In this document: one piece after another, positions 10,490 to 21,460 of the stretch | How positions within the stretch are numbered: the first letter of the stretch is position 1 | Layout: every line of letters starts with the position of its first letter | DNA from: Ryuthela nishihirai | Taxonomy: Eukaryota > Arthropoda > Arachnida > Araneae > Heptathelidae | NCBI GenBank assembly: GCA_038380435.1 | Contig: JAWZYU010000034.1 | Coordinates: 24,655,404 to 24,719,403 of the forward strand | Direction: 5' to 3' | DNA length: 64,000 nt | The notes under the pieces: model-generated | What the model was told of the DNA's origin: nothing | What the model saw: only the letters and a program-made list of their open reading frames with translations | Databases searched by the model: none | Position numbers and translations under genes: made by a program

Positions 10490-11157
10490 CAAAGTACCGG
10501 GAATGCATATGAGGCGCATGCGTGATGGAGTCCAATGGCACCCCACAACATAACACCAGGGGCCAGACCTGTATGGCACTGCATCATGCATGTCTCACTG
10601 AACCTGTCGCCACGGTATAGCCAGATACGGATTCGTCCATCATGGTGCTGCATACTAAAGCGGAATTCGTCTGAAAAGACGATGCCATTCGCACATCCGT
10701 GCGCAACGTTCTTGGCACCATTGCAGTCGCATACACCTGTGTTCTAGAGTCAATGTTAGCCGAAGCAATGGCTGCCTAGCAAAGATGCCCCGATGCTGCA
10801 GACGACGTCGAACCATCCATGCAGACACTTGTTGATTGATGTGTAACACACCCTAACTGTTGAGCTAAGGTGTTTGATGTGACTGTACGATCATTTATTG
10901 CCATGCGTACGAGATACCTGTCCTCTCGTTCGTTTGTGTGACAAGGCCGTTGAGATCCCTCACGTCGGTGAGTTCGTTCCTCCTCTACCCAATTACGCCA
11001 TATTCTCATCACTGTGGTAGCACTGTCCAGCACGAGCACCCATGTCTCGGTACGATAATCCGCCTTCCCGTAATCCCACAATTCTCCCTCGATCAAAGTC
11101 GGAATCCTGGTAGTATGGATGCCCTGTTCTTCGCATGGGCATACTTGATCCTTTAGT
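10490..11157 (-). pseudogene. Tc1-like transposase pseudogene
   Basis: Minus-strand translation gives pieces of a Tc1/mariner-superfamily transposase. N-terminal helix-turn-helix remnants lie near 11100-11050 (FDRGRIVGLREGG). The linker and second HTH follow (EDRYLVRMAINDRTVTSN at about 10920-10880). The catalytic-domain motif VFSDE, with its second acidic residue, lies at 10666-10677, followed by GRIRIWLYRGD and VMLWGAIG. These lie in different frames, with at least two frame breaks between about 11060 and 10690. The C-terminal part with the last acidic residue is lost at the SINE-A head at 10487. No terminal inverted repeats were found. In intact relatives the enzyme binds the element ends and cuts at TA sites; this copy cannot encode it. 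Confidence 0.88.
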
Positions 11158-11168
11158 GCCCAAGAACT
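11158..11168. repeat. Target-site duplication of SINE-A 11169-11560
   Basis: GCCCAAGAACT is repeated at 11561-11571, at the other end of the element. Confidence 0.93.
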
Positions 11169-11180
11169 CTGGGGCGGGGG

Positions 11181-11192
11181 TGGCTCAGTCCG
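11181..11192 (+). promoter_or_regulatory. SINE-A pol III A box
   Basis: TGGCTCAGTCCG fits the internal A-box pattern of tRNA genes; other copies read TGGCTCAGTCGG. Activity is inferred from the family only. Confidence 0.75.
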
Positions 11193-11224
11193 TAGCGCGC
11201 CAGGCTCGTAATCTGTAGTTCCCA

Positions 11225-11235
11225 GGTTCGAGTCC
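11225..11235 (+). promoter_or_regulatory. SINE-A pol III B box
   Basis: GGTTCGAGTCC matches the B-box pattern GGTTCRANNCC and lies about 45 bp after the A box, as in tRNA genes. Confidence 0.85.
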
Positions 11236-11784
11236 CAGCTGGGTCAGCGTTGAGATTTATCTCCGCAAAATTCCCCGCCCTGCCCACGGTCAGTAGGGGA
11301 CACCGATGGGCTTGGAATAGGCCGCCGTCCGTCGGATGGGACGTTAAGCCGTGGCCCCGTGTGCGGGAGAGCCATACCTTGTGCACGTTAAAGAACACGC
11401 TGGATGGCCTTGACGGGAGGCTACCATCTGTCTCCCAACAGCTGTTCCAGTGGGTCCCCTGCCCCAAACTTCTCTGAGCCTTCGGGGTCCATGTGACCTG
11501 GCCATTTAGCCCATGGTGTGCAAAAAAGTGCCGCTCAAAGGTAAAACAACCCAACCCAAAGCCCAAGAACTGCGAACAAACACAATTCCAGGGCTTTACA
11601 CCGGCTCTTTGTACTCTCCTCTTATTCCACTTCCAGGGGGCGTTACTGTCACACATGATGTGCGTATGTGCTGCGCTTTCAATCATTTATATGTTCTTCC
11701 ATGGGCTACCCCATTTTGCATATTTTTGGACAATCTGACGCGTTCTTCCTGGTGTTGCACTTTTAATGGCCAGCAGTGTACATA

Positions 11785-12367
11785 CTCTGTTTCCATAAAT
11801 TAATGAAATGGAAAGCTAAAGTCAAAGCTCTATAACTTCTAAAATAAATTTTATTATTTTGAAAAAATGTGATTGTAGATAAAGATCTCAATCAAGTAAA
11901 TCAATATCTTCAGTTTCAACAATATTCGTTCAGTATTTAATGAATTATGGAAGATTGAATATGTAGCGATAACAATGCCAGCCACAAAAAGTTGCTTCAG
12001 AAGTTAATTAAAACTTAGTAATAAGTATTGTATCAAAGCGTTTAATAAAATAAGTTTGTATTTTAGAACTTTGTGTAAAGAATTCTTTCACTATTTTTCA
12101 GTTTTGTATAAGTTTCTTAAGACTGGCATTGCTGTTGTTAAATATTCAAACTTACACAACACATTAAATACTGAACGAATATTGTTGAAAATCGAGATAT
12201 TGATCTATTTGATTGAGATCTTTATTTGTAATCACATTTTTCAAAGCAAAAAAACTTATTTTAGAAGTTATAGAGCTTTGACATAATTTAGAAATTATAG
12301 AGCTTTGAGATAGTTAGCTTCCCATTGACTTAACATAGGGATTTTCCTTAATTTATGGAAACCAGTG
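11785..12367. mobile_element. Foldback element (MITE) with TA flanks
   Basis: Two imperfect inverted arms face each other. The left arm contains TTTCCATAAATTAATG, TCAAAGCTCTATAAC, GATCTCAATCAAG and ATATTCGTTCAGTATTTAA. The right arm has the complements in reverse order at about 12160-12367. The ends read CTCTGTTTCCATAAATTAA and its near complement, with TA at 11783-11784 and 12368-12369. It has no coding capacity, and the structure fits a Tc1/mariner-type MITE. The 76-codon frame at 12056-12286 is inside the right half and is not a gene. Confidence 0.82.
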
Positions 12368-12555
12368 TAATTATTTATTCGAAACTTTTGGGAGAACGTG
12401 TTTTCGCAATCGGTCTAAATAAACTACAATCACTCAGTCATTCATTTATACAAGGTATTTCCAAAAGAAAACTTCGACAACGTGTTTTAAAATACATTGT
12501 GAAGATAAAAAGGTTCCTATAAAGCATAGAACAGAAACGCTTTCCTTCTGAGTTA

Positions 12556-15469
12556 GGGCCGGGGGTGGCTCAGTCGGTAGCGCGCCAGGCTCGTAATCTG
12601 TAGTTCCCAGGTTTGAGTCCCTGCTGGGTCAGCGTTCAGATTTACTCCACAAAATTCTCCGCCCTGCCCACGGTCAGTAGGGGACACCGATGGGTTTGGA
12701 AAGGCCGTTGTCCGTCGGATGGGACGTTAAGCCGTGGCCCCGTGTGCGGGAGAGCCATACCCTGTGCACGTTAAAGAACACGCTGGATGGCCTTGACGGG
12801 AGGCTACCATTGTTTCCCAACAGCTATTCCAGTGGGTCCCCTCCCCCAACCTTCTCTGAGCCTTCGGAGTCCATGTGACCTGGCCATTTAGCCCATGGTG
12901 TGCAAAAAAGTGCCGCTGAGAGGAAAACAACCCAACGTTAAAGAACACGCCGGATGGCCTTGACGGTAGGCTACCCTCTGTCTCCCAACAGCTGTTCCAG
13001 TGGGTCCTCTCTCCCAACCTTCTCTGAGCCTTCGGGGTCCATGTGACCTGGCCATTTAGCCCATGGTGTGCAAAAAAGTGCCGCTCAGAGGAAAAACAAC
13101 CCAACGTTAAAGAACACGCCGGATGGCCTTGACGGTAGGCTACCATCTGTCTCCCAACAGCTGTTCCAGTGGGTCCTCTCCCCCAACCTTCTCTGAGCCT
13201 TCGGGGTCCATGTGACCTGGCCATTTAGCCCATGGTGTGCAAAAAAGTGCCGCTCAGAGGAAAAACAACCCAACGTTAAAGAACACGCCGGATGGCCTTG
13301 ACGGTAGGCTACCATCTGTCTCCCAACAGCTGTTCCAGTGGGTCCTCTCTCCCAACCTTCTCTGAGCCTTCGGGGTCCATGTGACCTGGCCATTTAGCCC
13401 ATGGTGTGCAAAAAAGTGCCGCTCAGAGGAAAAACAACCCAACTTTAAAGAACACGCCGGATGGCCTTGACGGTAGGCTACCATCTGTCCCCCAACAGCT
13501 GTTCCAGTGGGTCCTCTCCCCCAACCTTCTCTGAGCCTTCGGGGTCCATGTGACCTGGCCATTTAGCCCATGGTGTGCAAAAAAGTGCCGCTCAGAGGAA
13601 AAACAACCCAACGTTAAAGAACACGCCGGATGGCCTTGACGGTAGGCTACCATCTGTCTCCCAACAGCTGTTCCAGTGGGTCTTCTCTCCCAACCTTCTC
13701 TGAGACTTCGGGGTCCATGTGACCTGGCCATTTAGCCCATGGTGTGCAAAAAGTGCCGCTCAGAGGAAAAACAACCCAACGTTAAAGAACACGCCGGATG
13801 GCTTTGACGGTAGGCTACCATCTGTCTCCCAACAGCTGTTCCAGTGGGTCCTCTCTCCCAACCTTCTCTGAGCCTTCGGGGTCCATGTGACCTGGCCATT
13901 TAGCCCATGGTGTGCAAAAAAGTGCCGCTCAGAAGAAAAACAACCCAACGTTAAAGAACACGCCGGATGGCCTTGACGGTAGGTAACCATCTGTCTCCCA
14001 ACAGCTGTTCCAGTGGGTCCTCTCTCCCAACCTTCTCTGAGCCTTCGGGGTCCATGTGACCTGGCCATTTAGCCCATGGTGTGCAAAAAAGTGCCGCTCA
14101 GAGGAAAAACAACCCAACGTTAAAGAACACGCCGGATGGCCTTGACGGTAGGCTACCATCTGTCTCCCAACAGCTGTTCCAGTGGGTCCTCTCTCCCAAC
14201 CTTCTCTGAGCCTTCGGGGTCCATGTGACCTGGCCATTTAGCCCATGGTGTGCAAAAAAGTGCCACTCAGAGGTAAAACAACCCAACGTTAAAGAACAAG
14301 CCGGATGGCCTTGACGGTAGGCTACCATCTGTCTCCCAACAGCTGTTCCAGTGGGTCCTCTCTCCCAACCTTCTCTGAGCCTTCGGGGTCCATGTGACCT
14401 GGCCATTTAGCCCATGGTGTGCAAAATAGTGCCGCCCAGAGGAAAAACAACCCAACATTAAAGAACACGCCGGATGGCCTTGACGGTAGGCTACCATCTG
14501 TCTCCCAACAGCTGTTCCAGTGGGTCCCCTCCCCCAACCTTCTCTGAGCCTTCGGGGTCCATGTGACCTGGCCATTTAGCCCATGTTGTGCAAAAAAGTG
14601 CCGCTCAGAGGAAAAACAACCCAACGTTAAAGAACACGCCGGATGGCCTTGACGGTAGGCTACCATCTGTCTCCCAACAGCTGTTCCAGTGGGTGCTCTC
14701 TCCCAACCTTCTCTGAGCCTTCGGGGTCCATGTGACCTGGCCATTTAGCCCATGGTGTGCAAAAAAGTGCCGCTCAGAGGTAAAACAACCCAACGTTAAA
14801 GAACACGCCGGATGGCCTTGACGGTAGGCTACCATCTGTCTCCCAACAGCTGTCCCAGTGGGTCCTCTCTCCCAACCTTCTCTGAGCCTTCGGGGTCCAT
14901 GTGACCTGGCCATTTAGCCCATGGTGTGCAAAAAAGTGCCGCTCAGAGGTAAAACAACCCAACGTTAAAGAACACGCCGGATGGCCTTGACGGTAGTCTA
15001 CCATCTGTCTCCCAACAGCTGTTCCAGTGGGTCCTCTCTCCCAACCTTCTCTGAGCCTTCGGGGTCCATGTGACCTGGCCATTTAGCCCATGGTGTGCAA
15101 AAAAGTGCCGCTCAGAGGTAAAACAACCCAACATTAAAGAACACGCCGGATGGCCTTGACGGTAGGCTACCATCTGTCTCCCAACAGCTGTTCCAGTGGG
15201 TCCTCTCTCCCAACCTTCTCTGTGCCTTCGGGGTCCATGTGACCTGGCCATTTAGCCCATGGTGTGCAAAAAAGTGCCGCTCAGAGGTAAAACAACCCAA
15301 CGTTAAAGAACACGCCGGATGGCCTTGACGGGAGGCTACCATCTGTCTCTCAACAGCTGTTCCAGTGGGTCCTCTCTCCCAACCTTCTCTGAACCTTCGG
15401 GGTCCATGTGACCTGGCCATTTAGCCCATGGTGTGCAAAAAAGTGCCGCTCAGAAGTAAAACAACCCAA
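12556..15469 (+). mobile_element. Giant SINE-A insertion carrying a 16-unit array
   Basis: A SINE-A head (12556-12770) is followed by about 16 tandem copies of the 3' module and one tail. The whole 2.9-kb block is flanked by the 12-bp direct repeat CCTTCTGAGTTA at 12544-12555 and 15470-15481. The first C of the right copy may also belong to the tail. It therefore behaves as one insertion with an expanded interior, not as separate SINEs. Confidence 0.93.
12771..15469 (+). repeat. 169-bp tandem array, about 16 units
   Basis: Units share array-specific variants: CACGCCGGATGG, TTGACGGTAGGCTACC and GGGTCCTCTCTCCCAACC. The joint between units is CAACCCAACGTTAAAG. One unit near 13750 is a base shorter. 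The overlapping 102-codon minus-strand frames recur every 169 bp and are not genes. Confidence 0.95.
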
Positions 15470-15584
15470 CCTTCTGAGTTATGGCACATTTTGATATTCT
15501 AGTAAAGAAGTCTGTCAAGAGACATGAGGGCCGGATATGCTCCCTCCCGCCTTGGAGAATACTAGAAAGGGTGGGTCCTTAACT

Positions 15585-15808
15585 TCTGAGCGCACTTTTG
15601 CACATTATGGGTTAAAGGGCCAGGTCACAACGACCCTAAGGGATCAAAGAAGGAAGAAGACCCACTAGACAGATGGTAGCCTCTCGTCAAGGTCATTAAG
15701 AATATTCTTTAACGCTTATGTTTTAACTCTGAGCGGTACTTTTTTGCGCAACATGGGCTAAATGACCAGGTCACCAGGACCCCGGCTTAGAGAAGGTTGG
15801 GGGAGGAG
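15585..15808 (-). mobile_element. Diverged SINE-A fragments
   Basis: Two degraded minus-strand 3' modules are visible, one to about 15720 and a second at about 15722-15808, joined at TTTAACGCTTATG. Both lack the tail repeats and the head. Confidence 0.75.
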
Positions 15809-16424
15809 TTGTTTGGGTTGTTTGACCTCTGAGCGGCACTTTTTTGCACACCATGGGCTAAATGGCCAGGTCACATGGACCCCGAAGGCTCAGAGAAGGT
15901 TGGGGGAGGGGACCCACTGGAACAGCTGTTGGGAGACAGATGGTAGCCTCCCGTCAAGGCCATCCAGCGTGTTCTTTAACGTGCAGAGGGTATGGCTCTC
16001 CCGCACACGGGGCCACGGCTTAACGTCCTATCCGACGGGTTGCGTTGTTTTACCTCTGAGCGGCACTTTTTTGCACACCATGGGCGAAATGGCCAGGTCA
16101 CATGGACCCCGAAGGCTCAGAGAAGGTTGGGGGAGGGGATCCACTGGAACAGCTGTTGGGAGACAGATGGTAGCCTCCCGTCAAGGCCATCCAGCGTGTT
16201 CTTTAACGTGCACAGGGTATGGGTGTCCCGCACACGGGGCCACGGCTTAACGTCCCATCCGACGGACGGCGGCCTTTCCAAGCCCATCGGTGTCCCCTAC
16301 TGACCGTGGGCAGGGCGGGGAATTTTGCGGAGATAACTCTCAACGCTGACCCAGCTGGGACTCGAACCTGGGAACTACAGATTACGAGCCTGGCGCGCTA
16401 CCGACTGTGCCACCCCCGCCCCCT
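15809..16424 (-). mobile_element. SINE-A with partial internal duplication
   Basis: A minus-strand copy in which a unit of about 230 bp (3' module plus part of the middle to CCTATCCGACGG) is repeated before the complete head. The joint lies near 16039 (GACGGGTTGCGTTG), a register different from the 169-bp arrays. Confidence 0.85.
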
Positions 16425-17127
16425 TGGGGGAGGAGACTCACTGGATAGCTGTTGGTAGAAAGATGGTAGTCTCCCGTCAAGACCATCCAGTGCGTTCTTT
16501 AACGTTTATATTTTACCTCTGAGCGGTACATTTTTGCTCACTAAGGGCTAAATGAACAGGTCACAAAGACCCCGAAAGCTCAGAGAAGGTTGGGGGAGGG
16601 GACCCACTGGAACTGCTGTTTGGAGAAAGATGGTAGTCTCCCGTCAAGGTCATCCAGTGTGTTCTTTAACGTGCATAGGGTATGGCTCTCCCACACACGG
16701 GACCACGGCTTAACGTCCCATCCGACGGACGACGGCCTTTCCAAGCCCATCGGTGTCCCCTATTGACAATGGGCAGGGCGGGGAATTTTGCGGAGAAAAA
16801 TCTCAATGTTGACCCAGCTGGGAGACCCGAAAGGCTCAGAGAAGGTTGGGGAAGGGGACCCACTGGAACAGCTGTTTGGAGAAAGATGGTTCTCTCCCGT
16901 CAAGGCCATCCAGTGTGTTCTTTAACGTGCATAGGGTATGGCTCTCCCACACACGGGACCACGGCTTAACGTCCCATCCGACGGACGACGGCCTTTCCAA
17001 GGCCATCGGTGTCCCCTACTGACCGATGCCGATCCGTGGTACCCCGATCCGTGGGCAGGATTTTGCGGAGATAAATCTCAACGCAGACCCAGCTGGGACT
17101 CGAACCTGAGAACTGCAGATTACGAGA
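16425..17127 (-). mobile_element. SINE-A cluster with 256-bp internal duplication
   Basis: One diverged module (16425-16505) is followed by a module and middle section that occurs twice. Equivalent points at 16682 and 16938 are 256 bp apart (TATGGCTCTCCCACACACGG). A 20-30 bp duplication around CCGATCCGTGG occurs near 17025-17055. The head is cut in the anticodon region at 17127. Confidence 0.82.
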
Positions 17128-17416
17128 GGCAAATAATGTGTTCCTTCATAGTAATGCATTGAAGAAGGGGTCGTGGGAGACATTGAACAAATGGCTGAAA
17201 ATCATCAATGCTAGTGAAATGCCTGGTACTATTCATCTGATACATTAAGTTGACAAATTATTTACATAGACGATGTATCTAGTAGCCAAAGTCTCTTTCA
17301 AATATATAATATTTATCCTTTTATTGTTAATCATAAAATATTTATCCGTATATACATCTTTAAAATATGGTGCACAAATACAATTCAATATATATTTACA
17401 TATCAATTCAATATAT
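17128..17416. other. AT-rich unique DNA
   Basis: The interval has short ATATTTA-rich stretches and two near-copies of ATTCAATATAT. No gene or named repeat was recognised. Confidence 0.5.
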
Positions 17417-17426
17417 TTTCACATAA

Positions 17427-19165
17427 GTGGGACGGGGTGGCTCAGTCGGTAGCGCGCCAGGCTCGTAATCTGCAGTTCCCAGGTTCGAGTCTCAGCTGAG
17501 TCAGCGTTGATATTTATCTCCGCAAAATTCCTTGCCCTGCCCACGGTCAGTAGGGGACACCGATGGGCTTTGAAAGGCCGACGTCCGTCTGATGGGACGT
17601 TAAGCCGTAGCCCCGTGTGCGGGAGAGCCATACTCTGTGCACGTTAAAGAACACGCTGGATGACCTTGACGGGAGGTTACCATCTGTCTCCCAACAGATG
17701 TTCCAGTGGGTCTCCTCCCCGAACTTTCTCTGTGCCTTTGGGGTCCTTGTGACCTGGCCATTTAGCCCATAGTGTGCAAAAAAGTGCCGCTCAGAGGTAA
17801 AACAACCCAACGTTAAAGAACACGCTGGATGGCCTTGACGGGAGGCTACCATCTGTCTCCCAACAGCTGTTCCAGTGGGTCTCCTCCCCGAACCTTCTCT
17901 GTGCCTTCGGGGTCCTTGTGACCTGGCCATTTAGCCCATAGTGTGCAAAAAAGTGCCGCTCAGAGGTAAAACAACCCAACGTTAAAGAACACGCTGGATG
18001 GCCTTGACGGGAGGCTACCATCTGTCTCCCAACAGCTGTTCCAGTGGGTCTCCTCCCCGAACCTTCTCTGTGCCTTCGGGGTCCTTGTGACCTGGCCATT
18101 TAGCCCATAGTGTGCAAAAAAGTGCCGCTCAGAGGTAAAACAACCCAACGTTAGAGAACACGCTGGATGGCCTTGACGGGAGGCTACCATCTGTCTCCCA
18201 ACAGCTGTTCCAGTGGGTCTCCTCCCCGAACCTTCTCTGTGCCTTCGGGGTCCTTGTGACCTGGCCATTTAGCCCATAGTGTGCAAAAAAGTGCCGCTCA
18301 GAGGTAAAACAACCCAACGTTAAAGAACACGCTGGATGGCCTTGACGGGAGGCTACCATCTGTCTCCCAACAGCTGTTCCAGTGGGTCTCCTCCCCGAAC
18401 CTTCTCTGTGCCTTCGGGGTCCTTGTGACCTGGCCATTTAGCCCATAGTGTGCAAAAAAGTGCCGCTCAGAGGTAAAACAACCCAACGTTAAAGAACACG
18501 CTGGATGGCCTTGACGGGAGGCTACCATCTGTCTCCCAACAGCTGTTCCAGTGGGTCTCCTCCCCGAACCTTCTCTGTGCCTTCGGGGTCCTTGTGACCT
18601 GGCCATTTAGCCCATAGTGTGCAAAAAAGTGCCGCTCAGAGGTAAAACAACCCAACGTTAAAGAACACGCTGGATGGCCTTGACGGGAGGCTACCATCTG
18701 TCTCCCAACAGCTGTTCCAGTGGGTCTCCTCCCCGAACCTTCTCTGTGCCTTCGGGGTCCTTGTGACCTGGCCATTTAGCCCATAGTGTGCAAAAAAGTG
18801 CCGCTCAGAGGTAAAACAACCCAACGTTAAAGAACACGCTGGATGGCCTTGACGGAAGGCTACCATCTGTCTCCCAACAGCTGTTCCAGTGGGTCTCCTC
18901 CCCGAACCTTCTCTGTGCCTTCGGGATCCTTGTGACCTGGTCATTTAGCCCATAGTGTGCAAAAAAGCGCCGCTCAGAGGTAAAACAACCCAACGTTAAA
19001 GAACACGCTGGATGGCCTTGACGGGAGGCTACCATCTGTCTCCCAACAGCTGTTCCAGTGGGTCTCCTCCCCGAACCTTCTCTGTGCCTTCGGGGTCCTT
19101 GTGACCTGGCCATTTAGCCCATAGTGTGCAAAAAAGTGCCGCTCAGAGGTAAAACAACACAACCC
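17427..19165 (+). mobile_element. SINE-A insertion carrying a 9-unit array
   Basis: A head (17427-17640) with A-box variant TGGCTCAGTCGG and B box GGTTCGAGTC is followed by nine modules and a short tail. The entire 1.74-kb block is flanked by the 10-bp direct repeat TTTCACATAA at 17417-17426 and 19166-19175. Confidence 0.93.
17641..19165 (+). repeat. 169-bp tandem array, nine nearly identical units
   Basis: Units carry private variants GTCTCCTCCCCGAACC, TTCTCTGTGCC and CCCATAGTGTGC, and several translate identically. The near identity shows recent amplification or homogenisation. The first (head-side) unit is the most diverged. Confidence 0.95.
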
Positions 19166-19256
19166 TTTCACATAACTGGTTCATTGTGATTTCATCCTAT
19201 GAATTTCATTCTGAGGATAAATTTAGACACACCAAATACTTTTATTTACTAGAGTA

Positions 19257-19420
19257 CAGTCGCTCAAAAAAGTATCCGAACGCGAATTAATCATCTGGCA
19301 ACCTTCGTGTCACGTGACACGAAGGTTGCCAGATGACTAATTTCTAAAAAAATCTTTGCCAGATATTTTTTCTGAATTCTGTAATCAACCATAGCGTTCG
19401 GATACTTTTTTGAGCGACTG
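19257..19420. mobile_element. Tc1-type foldback MITE, 164 bp
   Basis: The terminal inverted repeats are CAGTCGCTCAAAAAAG and its complement, and TA lies at 19255-19256 and 19421-19422. The element is nearly one palindrome, centred on CACGTG at 19311-19316. The left arm has an internal deletion. It has no coding capacity. Ends and TA targets fit the Tc1/mariner superfamily. Confidence 0.9.
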
Positions 19421-19422
19421 TA

Positions 19423-19770
19423 CATTTAGAGAATATTAACAGATTACTCAATACACAAAGGTTTCGTATGGCGCAGATGGAAAAAATTATTTTTCTCTGT
19501 GTATTGAAGAAAATTTCCTTAACTTTTATTTCTCGAAAAAAGTTTTATAAAGATGTATTCGATTCATCGTTTTTTTTTTTTCTTTTAGATTTACTGACGT
19601 ATTAACGTGAGTCGAAATTTTTTTTTACTTCTTATGTTAATCACCACGAAGTTCTTCTGATTCCAATTGTAATTGGATTTAGAAATTTGGCAACCGCTTC
19701 AGTTTTAAAATAAAACAACTTATTAAATTTCTATCGCTTTAATTCGACGAATTCAGAGGTGCAGATGGTA
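19423..19770. other. Unique AT-rich DNA
   Basis: No gene, RNA or repeat is recognised apart from poly(T) runs near 19570 and 19620. Confidence 0.5.
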
Positions 19771-19772
19771 AT

Positions 19773-20076
19773 GTTCAAGAACGTAACCCTAGGGTACATT
19801 ATATTAGATAAAGACAGTTTTCAAACTTGAATTATAAAATAATCGCCTGTGACTAACGTGGGATTTGGGTTGGGTTGCTTTACCTTTGAGCGGCACTGTT
19901 TTGCACACCATGGGCTAAATGGCCAAGTCACATGGACCCCGAAGGCTCAGAGAATCCCTGGGGGAGGGGACCCACTGGAACGTTCAAGAACGTAACCCTA
20001 GGGTACATTATATTAGATAAAGACAGTTTTCAAACTTGAATTATAAAATAATCGCTTGTGACTAACGTGGGATTTG
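19773..20076. repeat. 209-bp direct duplication of flank plus SINE-A tail
   Basis: About 95 bp of unique DNA (GTTCAAGAACGTAACCC to CTAACGTGGGATTTGGG) occurs at 19773 and again at 19982. Between the copies lies a truncated minus-strand SINE-A (19868-19981) that ends at GACCCACTGGAAC. Confidence 0.9.
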
Positions 20077-20779
20077 GGTTGGGTTGTTTTACCTCTGAGC
20101 GGCACTATTTTGCACACCATGGGCTAACTGGCCAGGTCACATGAACCCCGAAGGCTCAGAGAAGGTTGGGGGAAGGGACCGACTGGAACAGCTGTTGGGA
20201 GACAGATGGTAGCCTCCCGTCAAGGCCATCCAACGTGTTCTTTAACGTGCACAGGGTATGGCTCTCCCGCACACGGAACCACGGCTTAACGTCCCATCCG
20301 ACGGACGGCGGCCTTTCCAAGCCCATCGGTGTCCCCTACTGACCGTGGGCAGGGCGGGGAATTTTGCGGAGATTTTGGGTTGTTTTACCTCTGAGCGGCA
20401 CTTTTTTGCACACCATGGGCTAAATGGCCAGGTCACAAGGACCCCGAAGGCTCAGAGAAGGTTGGGGGAGGGGACCCACTGGGACAGCTGTTGGGAGACA
20501 GATGGTAGCCTCCCGTCAAGGCCATCCAGCGTGTTCTTTAAAGTGCACAGGGTATGGCTCTCCCACACACGGGACCACGGCTGAACGTCCCATCCGACGG
20601 ACGGCGGCCTTTCCAAGCCAATCGGTGTCCCCTACTGACCGTGGGCAGGGCGGGAAAATTTGCGGAGATAAATCTCAACGCTGACCCAGCTGGGACTCGA
20701 ACCTGGGAACTACAGATTACGAGCCTGGCGCGCTACCGACCGAGCCCCCCCCCCCCCCCCGCCCCATTTTTGCGGAGAT
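20073..20779 (-). mobile_element. SINE-A with nested partial copy and target duplication
   Basis: A minus-strand block of a module and middle to GCGGAGAT is followed by a complete SINE-A from 20376 to about 20765. It closes with an extra TTTTTGCGGAGAT. The 12-bp repeat ACTAACGTGGGA flanks it at 20061-20072 and 20780-20791. The same 12-mer also lies at 19855-19866 through the neighbouring duplication. Confidence 0.88.
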
Positions 20780-20878
20780 ACTAACGTGGGAAGCTTGATA
20801 AGAAAACTAATGTAGTTTCCGTATTATCTAGTCGTTAGAAATGGATTAAAATTAGAAATTGAAACACGAATGCTCAAA

Positions 20879-21165
20879 AGGCTGGGGACCCACAGGACGG
20901 CTGTTGGGAGACAGATGGTAGCCTTTCGTCAAGGCCATCCAGCGTGTTCTTTAACGTGCACAGAGTATGGCTCTCCCGCACACGGAGCCACGGCTTAACG
21001 TCCCATCCGACGGACGGCGGTCTTTCCAAGCCCATCGGTGTCCCCTACTGACCGTGGGCAGGGAGTTTTGCGGAGATAAGTCTCAACGTTGACCCAGCTG
21101 GGACTCGAACCTGGGAACTACAGATTACGAGCCTGGCGCGCTACCGACTGAGCCACCCCCGCCCC
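20879..21165 (-). mobile_element. SINE-A copy lacking its tail
   Basis: The minus-strand copy begins at GGGGACCCACAGGACGG and ends with a complete head. The outer 3' part is missing, which simple retroposition does not explain, so later deletion is likely. Confidence 0.87.
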
Positions 21166-21460
21166 AAATGTTCTTTAGACACTCATAATAATTCAGTTTA
21201 GGATTTGTGTTTCATGGCATCATTAATAGACCTAATCTAAAAAAATATTTGACGAAGTTCAGAAATGAATAACCTCCCTAGGTTTAAACGTAACATGCAG
21301 CACCTGGTTCACATTTTCTAAGAAATTATTCGCTAAATTAATATTGAAGAAAATATATATGATTCTTGCAACCTGACCCTGACTCTAAAAAAGGGAGAGA
21401 GATGATGAAGCCTTGAGCATGGAATTGCACTGCAGTATAAAATTTTCTCCATGAGTTTTA

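Larger units (their letters stand above)
11169..11560 (+). mobile_element. Complete SINE-A, reference copy (392 bp)
   Basis: The element runs from the G-rich tRNA-like head to the AACCCAACCC tail as a single-module copy. It is flanked by the 11-bp direct repeat GCCCAAGAACT at 11158-11168 and 11561-11571. The head has A-box and B-box motifs and an anticodon-type loop CTCGTAA, which would read CGT. The body resembles a Met or Thr tRNA most. No poly(A) tail is present. Mobilisation by a LINE partner is inferred from the TSDs and tail. Confidence 0.96.

Noticed and set aside
11169..11245. tRNA gene
   Set aside because: It has A and B boxes but the acceptor stem does not close and the sequence continues into the SINE body, as in every other copy. 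The same applies to the SINE-B heads.
12727..15420. Repeated 102-codon minus-strand frames spaced 169 bp apart, as a possible tandem gene family
   Set aside because: They are overlapping translations of the SINE-A module in shifting frames, since 169 is not a multiple of 3. The same peptides appear at all SINE-A loci on both strands.
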